Shown here: positions 1 through 7,600 of the stretch, piece by piece
Layout of the letters: the number at the start of each line of letters is the position of its first letter
How positions within the stretch are numbered: the first letter of the stretch is position 1
Origin: TTA-H9 sp002071415
GTDB taxonomy: Bacteria > Bacteroidota > Bacteroidia > Bacteroidales > TTA-H9
Direction of reading: 5' to 3'
Assembly (NCBI GenBank): GCA_035411425.1
Contig: DAONSX010000007.1
Coordinates: 1-59,148 of the forward strand
DNA length: 59,148 nt
Notes under the pieces: model-generated
The model's database searches: none
Told to the model about the DNA's origin: nothing
The model's input: only the letters and a program-made list of their open reading frames with translations
Translations under genes and position numbers: made by a program

Positions 1-27
1 TTTATAAGATAATATTTTTTCTTTCAT
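1..27 (-). pseudogene. 5' end of a second four-helix-bundle protein gene (cut by window edge)
   Basis: The minus strand reads ATG followed by codons for MKEKILSYK, the same first nine residues as the complete four-helix-bundle gene at 2181-2546. The flanking bases 28-59 match 2547-2578 almost exactly, including the leader upstream of the ATG. Only nine codons are inside the window, so it cannot be decided whether this copy is intact beyond the left edge or a fragment. Confidence 0.6.
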
Positions 28-107
28 TTCCTTATAATCATCGACATAACTAACCGCCATCCGCCAGACACCAGTCACCGGCCACTAATCACCAGTCATC
101 GAGCCTC

Positions 108-740
108 TCAAATCATCTTGCTTTCTTTCACTTTCTTGACGATATCTGCTTTTACTCTTTCCCATTCAACCTTTTCAGTCATTTTTGGCATCGCCTGTTC
201 CTCGGCATCTTCAAAATAAAGGAGTGATTTGATTAAATGATATTCATTGGAAAGACTTTTACCATATTTTTTTTCATAGAATCGAAAAATAGTATCTAAT
301 GAATATTTTTTTAGAATAAAAAATAAATCTATAAAATCTTTTTTATTGCCTCTGCCTGAAATAGCTGATAGTTTCATTGCAGCAATATCTAATTCATGGG
401 CAATTTTTATATTCTTATAATTTAGGAATGGATTTAGGACGCTGTATTTGTAACTTAGGAAAGATATACGAACATGATTTAAGATTCCATTAAGAGTATT
501 CTTTTCTTCACTTTGCAATTCGAAAGGACCTAAAGATTGTATGGATGGAATAATTTGTCTCGTATCGAAATCAGAAGGTATAAAAAAATCAAAATCTATT
601 GATTGACGGTGTCCGATTTGTAAAGCCAATCCTGTACCGCCTGCAAGATAAAAATCGCTTATAAAGTCTGCATTCGAGAGCAATTCGAATAAATCGAGCT
701 GAGATGATGGTAATATATTTAAATTCAAATCATTACTCAT
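108..740 (-). CDS. AbiEii/AbiGii-type nucleotidyltransferase toxin-like protein
   Basis: This 210-residue protein has the signature of the AbiEii/AbiGii family: a GGT motif at about residues 34-36 (LAGGTGLALQIGH) followed by an SIDFDFF acidic pair near residue 50. This is the nucleotidyltransferase core of type IV toxin-antitoxin and abortive-infection toxins, which transfer nucleotides to RNA or other targets. The start codon overlaps the end of the upstream DUF6922 gene by 8 bp, so the two are translationally coupled, antitoxin-like gene first. Characterised AbiE systems use a larger winged-helix antitoxin, so the mechanism here is inferred. Its role as a toxin is likely by family but unproven. 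It lies in repeat-rich accessory DNA. Confidence 0.8.
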   Translation of the reverse strand: MSNDLNLNILPSSQLDLFELLSNADFISDFYLAGGTGLALQIGHRQSIDFDFFIPSDFDTRQIIPSIQSLGPFELQSEEKNTLNGILNHVRISFLSYKYSVLNPFLNYKNIKIAHELDIAAMKLSAISGRGNKKDFIDLFFILKKYSLDTIFRFYEKKYGKSLSNEYHLIKSLLYFEDAEEQAMPKMTEKVEWERVKADIVKKVKESKMI

Positions 741-978
741 TTAGCATGATTTTCCAAAAATTTTTTGTTTTGTTATTTAAATTCTTACTATCAAAAATAA
801 TATTTTTTAATTCCGTTTTATTAACTTTTTTCAGGATATACCTTACAGCTTCCATGTCACCATAATTAAGTATTCGTTCGACTATAAATTTTTTATATTT
901 ATCGAGTGATAATTCATTAAAATTACAATCCCAGAAATATTTTTCGAAGGTTTCGGGAAGTTGCTCATTGGTCTGCAT
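733..978 (-). CDS. DUF6922 small protein, probable antitoxin partner
   Basis: About 81 residues. The core (YFWDCNFNELSLDKYKKFI, then ERILNYGDMEAVRYIL and a closing KNFW) matches the short DUF6922 family found directly upstream of AbiEii-like genes in Bacteroidota. The start is placed at the ATG at 978. The open frame runs on to 1050, but the additional 24 residues are Lys-rich and unlike the family. A second ATG at 981 is equally possible. It ends inside the first codons of the toxin-like gene. A role as antitoxin is inferred from position only. Its strong Phe/Tyr/Trp and Asn/Lys content suits the AT-rich base composition of this pair. Confidence 0.65.
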   Translation of the reverse strand: MQTNEQLPETFEKYFWDCNFNELSLDKYKKFIVERILNYGDMEAVRYILKKVNKTELKNIIFDSKNLNNKTKNFWKIMLNE

Positions 979-1049
979 CATCCTTGATTTCTTAATTTTT
1001 TTAAAAGATATCTTTTTGTAAAGATGGTAGCTAATAGCATGCAATTTCA

Positions 1050-1197
1050 AATTACAAATTCAAATTAAAAACCCCAACGAAATTATAAATTTCAAATTCC
1101 AGTCTCCTCGTCTCCAATCTCCAGCCCCCAACCTCCAAACCCCAGTCACCACTCACCAATCCCCAATCCCCAATCCCCAATCCCCAGCCTCCAATCA
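1050..1197. repeat. C-rich 7-bp tandem repeats and AT-rich household repeat
   Basis: The stretch begins with AT-rich text (repeats of CAAATT) and continues with degenerate C-rich units ending in three or more exact tandem copies of the 7-mer CCCCAAT around 1156-1180. The G-rich strand is the minus strand. The same AT-rich motif next to C/G-rich heptads recurs at 4440-4490 and 10570-10600, so this is a dispersed family. No gene is seen here. Confidence 0.75.
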
Positions 1198-1746
1198 CTA
1201 ATCACTTTCCCCTAGTGTTTCTGTTTTGTAAATCAGCAAGGCATTGGGTGTTTCTTTGAGGATGCTTTCGGCGTTATTGGGTGAGGCTATCAGATAATAG
1301 ATTTTTCTTTCGATAAGATGATGAGCTTTTTGGATGAGGTAATCGAGGAAGGACTGATCGATTTTGGAACCCACGATAAAAAGATGAATCACATCTGAAT
1401 CGAGGCCTTGGGCTAATTTTCCGGTGAGATAAACTTCTTCTATATCGCCCAGTTCTGCGAGCACTTCTTCGGCAAGTGTATCTATGCCCACATATTTACG
1501 TATTATATTCGAGATATCTGGAAAGAGTGGATGATGACAATTGGCCCTATAGATTTTTTTGTTGCCTTCTATAGATGATTGGAGAATGCCAGCTTCTTCA
1601 AAACGGTTAAGTTCTATACGTATAGCATTGGTACTTTCGTCGAACTCTTCGGAAAGAGACCGGAGATAGCCCGTATTGTTGGGATTGAGAAAGAACTTCA
1701 ACAGGAGCTTGATGCGTGTCTTATTTGTGAGCAAAGGTCCAATCAT
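1198..1746 (-). CDS. Winged-helix (ArsR-like) regulator with nucleotidyltransferase-like C-terminal domain
   Basis: 182 residues. Residues 1-75 form a winged helix-turn-helix (LLTNKTRIKLLLKFFLNP, then GYLRSLSEEFDESTNAIRIEL and a wing ending KIYRANCHHPLFPDI). Residues 90-182 resemble a degenerate nucleotidyltransferase fold (EEVYLTGKLAQGLDSDVIHLFIVG), in which the usual GS...D.D catalytic pattern appears altered to GKLAQGLDSD. Proteins of this layout are common in Bacteroidota next to UpxY-type antiterminators at the head of surface-polysaccharide loci, and such an antiterminator lies about 1 kb upstream on the same strand. A role as DNA-binding regulator is inferred; the ligand or target is unknown. 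The start ATG sits right at the border of the G-rich repeat. Confidence 0.7.
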   Translation of the reverse strand: MIGPLLTNKTRIKLLLKFFLNPNNTGYLRSLSEEFDESTNAIRIELNRFEEAGILQSSIEGNKKIYRANCHHPLFPDISNIIRKYVGIDTLAEEVLAELGDIEEVYLTGKLAQGLDSDVIHLFIVGSKIDQSFLDYLIQKAHHLIERKIYYLIASPNNAESILKETPNALLIYKTETLGESD

Positions 1747-1749
1747 GTG

Positions 1750-1940
1750 GGGGTTGGAGGATGGGGGATGGGGGATGGNNNNNNNNNNNNNNNNNNNNNN
1801 NNNNNNNNNNNNNNNNNNNNNNNNNNNNNNNNNNNNNNNNNNNNNNNNNNNNNNNNNNNNNNNNNNNNNNNNNNNNNNAGGATGGAGGATGGAGGATGGA
1901 GGATGGAGGATGGAGGATGGAGGATGGAGGATGGAGGATG
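1750..1940. repeat. GGATGGA heptamer tandem repeat, interrupted by an assembly gap
   Basis: Tandem GGATGGA units cover 1879-1937 almost perfectly, and GGGGGATG-type variants cover 1750-1778. The 100-N gap lies between them, so the array's true length is unknown. Period 7 is not a multiple of 3 and any frames through it are low-complexity artefacts. Confidence 0.9.
1779..1878. other. Scaffold gap (100 N)
   Basis: Exactly 100 N bases placed inside the GGATGGA array. The round length indicates a nominal gap, so distances across it are not real. Confidence 0.95.
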
Positions 1941-2005
1941 ACAGTTATCAGTTGACAGTTATATGTTGTAAGAAGTAAATACTAAGTTATTAGTTATCAA
2001 TTATT

Positions 2006-2110
2006 AATCTGGGTAAATCAGCGTTTTTAAATCTGGGTAAATCAGCGAGAGAGGAAATAATTTCTCGTAGATATCGCAGAATGGAACTCTCGCAGATAGT
2101 CGCAGAAAAT
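2006..2110. repeat. Short intergenic repeats (AATCTGGGTAAATCAGCG and CGCAGA units)
   Basis: Two exact 18-base copies of AATCTGGGTAAATCAGCG occupy 2006-2023 and 2030-2047, followed by several CGCAGA units spread over 2075-2106. This resembles the 'TCTGNGTAAATCAGCG / CGCAGAT' class of non-coding dispersed repeats found between genes in many Bacteroidota. The rest of 1941-2180 holds G-rich degenerate heptads and no gene. Confidence 0.7.
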
Positions 2111-2180
2111 TGGGAATGGGGAGTGGAGAATGGAGACTGGAGGTTAGAGACTGGAGGTTAGAAAATGGTGATTAGCTTGT

Positions 2181-2546
2181 TTATATTTTTCTTTTGAGTG
2201 CGTTTATAAATGACCTGATTTGTTTCATTTGCATTTCAATGAAATTTTGCAATTCCTCCGTATTCTCTGTATAGTTTAATTCTTTTGCCAATTGTAACTG
2301 AGTATCAATTTCGGCCAATGAACCAAGTGAGATATATAGAAAATGAACGAATTCTTTTGTCGAATTTTTTACATACCCTTCTGCAATATTTGATGAAACC
2401 GATACCGCAGCCCTTCTAAGTTGTGAAGTCAATGCATAAAGTTCATGATAGAGGAACGTTTCCGTAAGCCAATAAATATCTTTTGCTAACTTAACTCCAT
2501 TCTTCCAAACCTCTAAATCTTTATAAGATAATATTTTTTCTTTCAT
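2181..2546 (-). CDS. Four-helix bundle protein (23S rRNA intervening-sequence family)
   Basis: 121 residues from the ATG at 2546. Recognisable family features are an N-terminal LEVWKNGVKLAKDIY, a central QLRRAAVSVSSNIAEGY and SLGSLAEIDTQLQLA. This is the pentameric four-helix-bundle family first seen in 23S rRNA intervening sequences; diversity-generating retroelement Avd proteins share the fold. Its function is unknown. The frame stays open a further 25 codons upstream, but those encode heptad-repeat text (Trp/Gly/Val rich) and are excluded. The gene is embedded in G-rich heptad repeats on both sides, and its first 30 codons' worth of sequence recurs at 1-59. No reverse transcriptase or rRNA sits nearby. 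Confidence 0.85.
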   Translation of the reverse strand: MKEKILSYKDLEVWKNGVKLAKDIYWLTETFLYHELYALTSQLRRAAVSVSSNIAEGYVKNSTKEFVHFLYISLGSLAEIDTQLQLAKELNYTENTEELQNFIEMQMKQIRSFINALKRKI

Positions 2547-2554
2547 TTCCTTAT

Positions 2555-2660
2555 AATCATCGACATAACTAACCACCATCCACCATCCACCAATCACCAG
2601 CCACCAACTACCAACTACCAACTACCAACTACCAACTACCAACTACCAACTACCAACTAC
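2555..2660. repeat. CCAACTA heptamer tandem repeat
   Basis: Eight consecutive exact copies of CCAACTA occupy 2604-2659, preceded by degenerate CCACCAT and CACCAAT units from about 2573. The G-rich strand is minus. The array lies between the stop of the antiterminator gene and the start of the four-helix-bundle gene. Confidence 0.9.
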
Positions 2661-2733
2661 AGCTTCGCCCTTTCAGTCCCATACGCACCATTGGAGACCT
2701 AAGCGAAAAGAAGCAGAAGATGTTCCAGTAAAG

Positions 2734-3261
2734 CTACAAAGCAATAGCTGGAGTAGTATTCTGGACAGGTTGCAGGATAAGAGGCGAAAGGGTTACCATG
2801 ATTACCTGTTGAATAGCTTGTATCCGAACGGCTACTTTCTGCTTTCCGCGAAACTGCACCAACTCGCCTTCCATTCCGGCCAGCGGACCTTCGGTTACAA
2901 TTACGTGCATACCCGGTTTCAAACAATCGGGCGTACATTCTATCTCGAGGTCGGTGCCGACTACCGTTTTCATTGTCTCAATCTGACGATCGGGGATAGG
3001 AGCAGGCTTGCCTCCGAAATAAATATAACGTACAACGCCTTCGATGCCTAATACTTTCTCGTAAAGCATTTTATTGGCTTTTACGAAAACATACGAATGG
3101 ATAACAGGTTCGAAAACCAGCTTGCGACGGTCGCTCCATTGCCTGAGCACACGCCTTAGAGGCACATAGGCTTCGATACCCTGTTCATTCAACAGAAAAG
3201 CTGACTTTTTCTCGTACCTGGAACGAGTGTAAACCGCATACCATCTTAACAAGTTATCCAT
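2734..3261 (-). CDS. UpxY-family transcription antiterminator (NusG N-terminal domain plus KOW)
   Basis: 175 residues. The N-terminal NusG domain is clear (WYAVYTRSRYEKK, then YVPLRRVLRQWSDRR and HSYVFVKA), followed by a hinge and a KOW-like segment (LKPGMHVIVTEGPLAGMEGE, about residues 118-140). UpxY/LoaP/RfaH-type specialised NusG paralogues ride on RNA polymerase to read through long capsule, O-antigen or exopolysaccharide operons and are normally the first gene of such operons. The strand is leftward, so the regulated operon would lie at lower coordinates. What follows here is a four-helix-bundle gene, the wHTH regulator and the AbiEii pair, so any polysaccharide genes are beyond the window or lost. 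It has its own consensus promoter at 3312-3342. Confidence 0.85.
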   Translation of the reverse strand: MDNLLRWYAVYTRSRYEKKSAFLLNEQGIEAYVPLRRVLRQWSDRRKLVFEPVIHSYVFVKANKMLYEKVLGIEGVVRYIYFGGKPAPIPDRQIETMKTVVGTDLEIECTPDCLKPGMHVIVTEGPLAGMEGELVQFRGKQKVAVRIQAIQQVIMVTLSPLILQPVQNTTPAIAL

Positions 3262-3311
3262 TCAATTATGAGTTTATTAGGATGAAAAGAGCTGCTTGCA
3301 GTTTTGAGTAA

Positions 3312-3342
3312 CAAAATTACTCAAAGATTTTGAATTTGCAAA
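3312..3342 (-). promoter_or_regulatory. Promoter of the UpxY-like gene
   Basis: On the minus strand a -33 element TTTG (3339-3342) is followed after exactly 19 bases by the -7 element TAATTTTG (3312-3319). This matches the Bacteroidota housekeeping consensus TTTG-N19-21-TAnnTTTG. The predicted start is about 40 bases upstream of the ATG at 3261. Confidence 0.65.
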
Positions 3343-3352
3343 TTTTTTTATG

Positions 3353-3892
3353 TTAAAATTTGTTAAATTTTGAAAAATTATAATTTTCTTCAGGGAAATT
3401 GTTGATATATAAATTCTTAGAAAATACGAGTGCGACGGCAAAAGCGGAAATACCTTCTTGTCGGCCTTCGTATCCTAAGCCTTCTGATGTAGTGGCCTTA
3501 ATAGAAATAGAAGTAATAGGGATTTGGAGGGTTTGAGCGATATTTTGTTGCATTTGAGGGATATAAGGAGCGATTTTAGGTTGCTCTAAAATTATGGTGG
3601 AGTCGATATTACCGATTTGATATTCATGATGTTGGAGGAGTTTGGCTACTTCTTTTAAAAGCAGCAGTGATGAGATTCCTTTATATTGGGGATCATTATC
3701 GGGGAAATAGTAGCCAATATCATGAAGAGCTGCCGCACCAAGCAAGGCGTCGCAGATAGCGTGAAGAAGAACGTCGGCATCGGAATGACCAACTGCTCCC
3801 AGCGGAAAGTCGAGTTTTAAGCCGCCTAACCAAAGCTCGTAACCTTTAGAAAGCCGGTGAACATCGTAACCAAATCCAATGCGTGGAAGCAT
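3353..3892 (-). CDS. ispF: 2-C-methyl-D-erythritol 2,4-cyclodiphosphate synthase
   Basis: 179 residues. IspF closes the cyclodiphosphate ring in the MEP pathway of isoprenoid synthesis in the cytosol. The metal-binding DVH is at residues 10-12 and the third ligand His44 lies in GHSDADVLLHAICDALLGA. The substrate loop DIGYYFPDNDPQYKG and the C-terminal SIKATTSEGLGYEGRQEGISAFAV (given here as two overlapping blocks of the family) are intact. The usual enzyme ends soon after that block at about 160 residues. Here a Lys/Asn/Phe-rich tail of about 20 residues follows, which may be read-out into AT-rich DNA. A TACTTTTG -7 box lies at 3921-3928. Single-gene transcription is likely. Confidence 0.95.
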   Translation of the reverse strand: MLPRIGFGYDVHRLSKGYELWLGGLKLDFPLGAVGHSDADVLLHAICDALLGAAALHDIGYYFPDNDPQYKGISSLLLLKEVAKLLQHHEYQIGNIDSTIILEQPKIAPYIPQMQQNIAQTLQIPITSISIKATTSEGLGYEGRQEGISAFAVALVFSKNLYINNFPEENYNFSKFNKF

Positions 3893-3949
3893 GATATTAG
3901 ATTATAATCGTTATGAAGGGCAAAAGTAAAAAAATATTTAAAACACGGG

Positions 3950-4440
3950 AAAAGGGAGGAAGGGGAAAAGGGAGAATGGAGACGGGAGACTGGGAGACGA
4001 AGTGAATGGAGATTAGTGGATGGTGGTTAGTGAGTAAAAAGTATAAAGTTAAAAGTTTATAAAGTTAAAAAGGGAGGAAGGGAGAAATGGTGGATAGTGG
4101 ATAGTGGTTGGTGGTTNNNNNNNNNNNNNNNNNNNNNNNNNNNNNNNNNNNNNNNNNNNNNNNNNNNNNNNNNNNNNNNNNNNNNNNNNNNNNNNNNNNN
4201 NNNNNNNNNNNNNNNNAGTAAGTAAAAGTTAAAAGTTTATAAAGTTAAAAAGGAAAAATAGAGGAAGGGAGAAATGGTGGATAGTGGATAGTGGATAGTG
4301 GATAGTGGATAGTGGATAGTGGTTGGTGGTTAGTAAGTAAAAGTTAAAAGTTTATAAAGTTAAAAAGGAAAAATAGAGGAAGGGAGGAAAGGAGAAATGG
4401 TGGAAAGGATGAAAGGAGATGGGGAGATGAGAAGTTAGGA
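3950..4440. repeat. Compound tandem repeat with GGATAGT heptads and a longer AT-rich unit
   Basis: A larger unit opening with AGTAAGTAAAAGTTAAAAG and closing with GGTTGGTGGTT starts at about 4029, 4217 and 4332. Within it GGATAGT heptads vary in number: about two in the first unit and six in the second. The 4117-4216 scaffold gap falls between units one and two. The G-rich strand is plus. From 4440 to 4490 the AT-rich TTTGGAATTTGTAATTTGG text follows. No gene is visible between 3893 and 4651. Confidence 0.85.
4117..4216. other. Scaffold gap (100 N)
   Basis: Exactly 100 N bases at a repeat-unit boundary (GGTTGGTGGTT before, AGTAAGTAAAAG after). The repeat count here is undetermined. Confidence 0.95.
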
Positions 4441-4506
4441 AACTGGAGTTTTGAATTTGAAAAATTATTTGGAATTTGTAATTTGGAGTTTTTTGATTAT
4501 CAGTTG

Positions 4507-4560
4507 TTATAAGATAATATTTTTTTCCCATTTACTTACAACTAATAACAAATCACCAGC
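4507..4560 (-). pseudogene. Decayed 5' remnant of a four-helix-bundle gene
   Basis: Bases 4507-4526 repeat the start of the four-helix-bundle gene (TTATAAGATAATATTTTTTT), then diverge, with an ATG shifted in phase on the minus strand. The downstream text again runs into ATCACCAGC-type heptads as at 60-100 and 2590-2600. It is short, so confidence is limited. Confidence 0.4.
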
Positions 4561-4651
4561 TGCCATCTGCCAATCACTAATCAGCAGCCTCCAGCCACCA
4601 TTCTTCTTGTCTCAAAAATACTTAAAAATATCCCTAATTTTGTTGTTTGTC

Positions 4652-7600
4652 ATGCGGAAGAAGTTTTGCATAAAATATCTGAATCTGGCGAGCATCAAGA
4701 TTTATCGTTTAGCGATTCTTAGTGTTTTGGTCATAAGCCTTGTAGAAATGAGTCTTGCACAGGGCCCCAGTGTGCCTATTTTGAATTTGGCTAAGGAAAG
4801 GGGGTTATCAAATGGGGCGGTCAATTGCATTAATATGGATTCAGAAGGATATCTTTGGCTTGGAACATGGAATGGGCTTAATCGCTGGGATGGTAGCCAG
4901 ATAGTAAGTTATTTGCCCGGGAGCTCACCGCATTCACTTCACAACCACGTTGTTCGCAGGATTATTCCTTTGAAAAAAGGTGGTTTGTGGCTTATGACCA
5001 ATAAAGGAATTTCGAAATATGATAATCAACTGGACGAGTTTACGGCCTATTTCGATAATCTTCCTGGAAACTTAAATTATGAGACTGACTTGAGTATGAC
5101 CCTTGCAGAAGATTCTGTTCTTTTTGTTTCGGTAAAAGGGAGAGGATTATATCAGTATATTTCTGATGAAAAGAATTTTAGGTTGAGAGATGATATTCAC
5201 GATTCGCTTGAAATACTCCAGAGCCTTGTAAGTATTCAAAGTTCGGTAAATGGTTTAGTTTTACTGACAAACAATGGGAAAGTATGGCGCTTGAAAGGGG
5301 AGGATCTATATCTTATAGGCAAATTTCATACGAATGCTCCCTTGGTATCTACCTTTCTATTTATGCAGGGTCAGGATGAATATTTTCTTCTTGTACAGCG
5401 CAATGCTCCTGCATTAATGATGAATTTGAAGAGTGGAAAGAAGTGGCAGCTTAGAATTTCTGGTGATTTTATTACTCATTTTGCTCCCGCACGTAATATT
5501 ACAGAGATATGGGTAGGCACCGAACTGGGGAATCTTTATCGGTTTAATCTTTCTACGAGAATTTTTCGTGAGATATATAAATCAAAGGATTACGCAGGTG
5601 AAGGATTGTTCACCTCACGTATTCTTGAAATCTATGAACCCAAGGGGGGTGGTCTGTGGCTGGGAACCGACGGCAATGGCGCCTTCGCTATTTTACCTAA
5701 ATGTATCTCTAATGAACCCATTCCTGCTACACGATTGTCCTATCCTATCGTAAGAAGTATTTTACGAGATGGTAAATTGTTATTAGTGGGAACAAAGGGC
5801 GGTGGGCTCGATGTTCTTGGTTTGGATGGAAATCGTGTACGTACCTTCAGTACAGAGAAAGGAATGAGCAATAATTCTCTGCTTTCGATGCTCAGGCGAC
5901 CTGATGGAAGTATATGGTTAGGGACCGACGGGACAGGAATCGGCGTATTGAATGCTTCGAAAACGCATATTCATTCCTTGTTTATTCCCGACATTCCTCC
6001 CGAATTAAGTTCTTATGCCAGCATTTATAAGATGATAGACGATGGCCATGGGAATGTTTTTGCCGGAACCAGTGGTTTTGGGGTTCTCCAGATTTCTTAT
6101 GATCCTCATCATCCAGATAAAATTTATGGTTTGAGGCAGGTAGAACTCGAGAAAACCGCTACCGGTGAACTACAAAGACAGATTGTATATGCTTTAGCTC
6201 AAAGTCGTCCTGGAATTTTATGGATAGGTGTGAGAGGCAAAGGAGTTATTCGCTATAATACGGTAACAAACCGTGTAGAGTCGGTTTATTCTACTCATAC
6301 CCGACCCGATATCATTCAAAATGATGATGTTATTTCTTTGTTTGTAGATGCTAAAGGTATAGTGTGGATTGGCACGAGTGGAGGTTTGTTTTGTCTCGAT
6401 CCTGAGTCAGGACAGGTTTTAAGGGAATATCAAAACTTCAGGTATCGTATTGTGGGCTGTATTATTCATTCCATTCAAGCCGATGCAGAAGATAATTTAC
6501 TACTGACTACTTCGGATGGCATTGTTGTCATTGACAGAGAAAGGGAAAAAGTGAGGTTTTTTGGTCAAGAAGATGGATTGATCAACGCAGAATACACGGA
6601 CGGAGCTGGATATTATGATTCGGTGAATAGGGTATATTATGCAGGAGGTACGCGGGGTCTCGATAGAATTCGTACGGAAGATATTCGGCTTACTTCAAGT
6701 TTCCCTTCATTAGCTATCAATGCTTTATATGTCAACAATCAATTACAGCAGCCGGATGATAAAATTTTGCCATTTCGTGCTAATCTGGTTAAAAATTTAA
6801 GGCTCAAACATAATCAAAATACCCTTACGTTTGATGTGGTGGCTCTGAATAGTTTTGGGAATCGCAATCACAGCATTTCTTACCGTTTGCTTCCTGATAA
6901 TAAAGAATGGATGATTCAATCCGACAAAAATGGCTTAGTGTTGTCGAATCTCCACCCAGGTGATTATGTTCTGCAATTGCGTGTGAGTGACGAAAACGGT
7001 CAATGGGCTCCTGTCAGTAAAGAAATCAATATCCATATTTCACCTCCTTTCTGGATTACTACCTGGGCTTTTGCTCTCTATTTCGTGGTTTTGGCTACCA
7101 TACAGGGAGTCATCTTATTGATATTTCGTCGTAGAGCCTTACAAAAACATCGTTTGGTGCTTCAGGAGATGGAAAAGCAAAAAGAACAGGAGTTGCAGAA
7201 TTACAAGCTGGAGTTTTTTACCCAGATGGCGCATGAGTTTAGGACTCCTCTTACCGTGATCAATGCACAAACCCACCAATTGCTCGACGAATTGAGGGAA
7301 GGCAAATTCAGGGAGAAACTTCTGAGAATTTATAGAAGCAATCTAAAATTACAAAGATTAATCACCGAGATTATTCAATTCAGGAAATTGGAAAAAGGGA
7401 AAGAGCAACTCAGTATAAGCAAGGTCGATCCCATTGAAATTACTAAGGAAGTGGTCAGCGACATAGAAAGTCTGGCCATGCAAAGAGGAATTAAATTCAA
7501 GATACATAGAGGAGAAAATGTTTCGTCGTTTTATACTGACAGGGAAAAACTTCAAAGCATACTTACCAATGTGATTTCGAATGCAACCAAATATAACCGT

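Noticed and set aside
1579..1978. Open frames on the plus strand across the heptad repeat and N gap
   Set aside because: They consist of GGATGGA translated in three frames plus unknown residues, and overlap the wHTH regulator on the other strand.
2181..2546. Four-helix-bundle protein as the Avd of a diversity-generating retroelement
   Set aside because: No reverse transcriptase, template repeat or variable-region gene is seen within the window around it.
2604..4330. Possible CRISPR array from regularly repeated sequence
   Set aside because: Repeats are 7-mers in direct tandem without spacers, or a long unit repeated head to tail; no cas gene is present.
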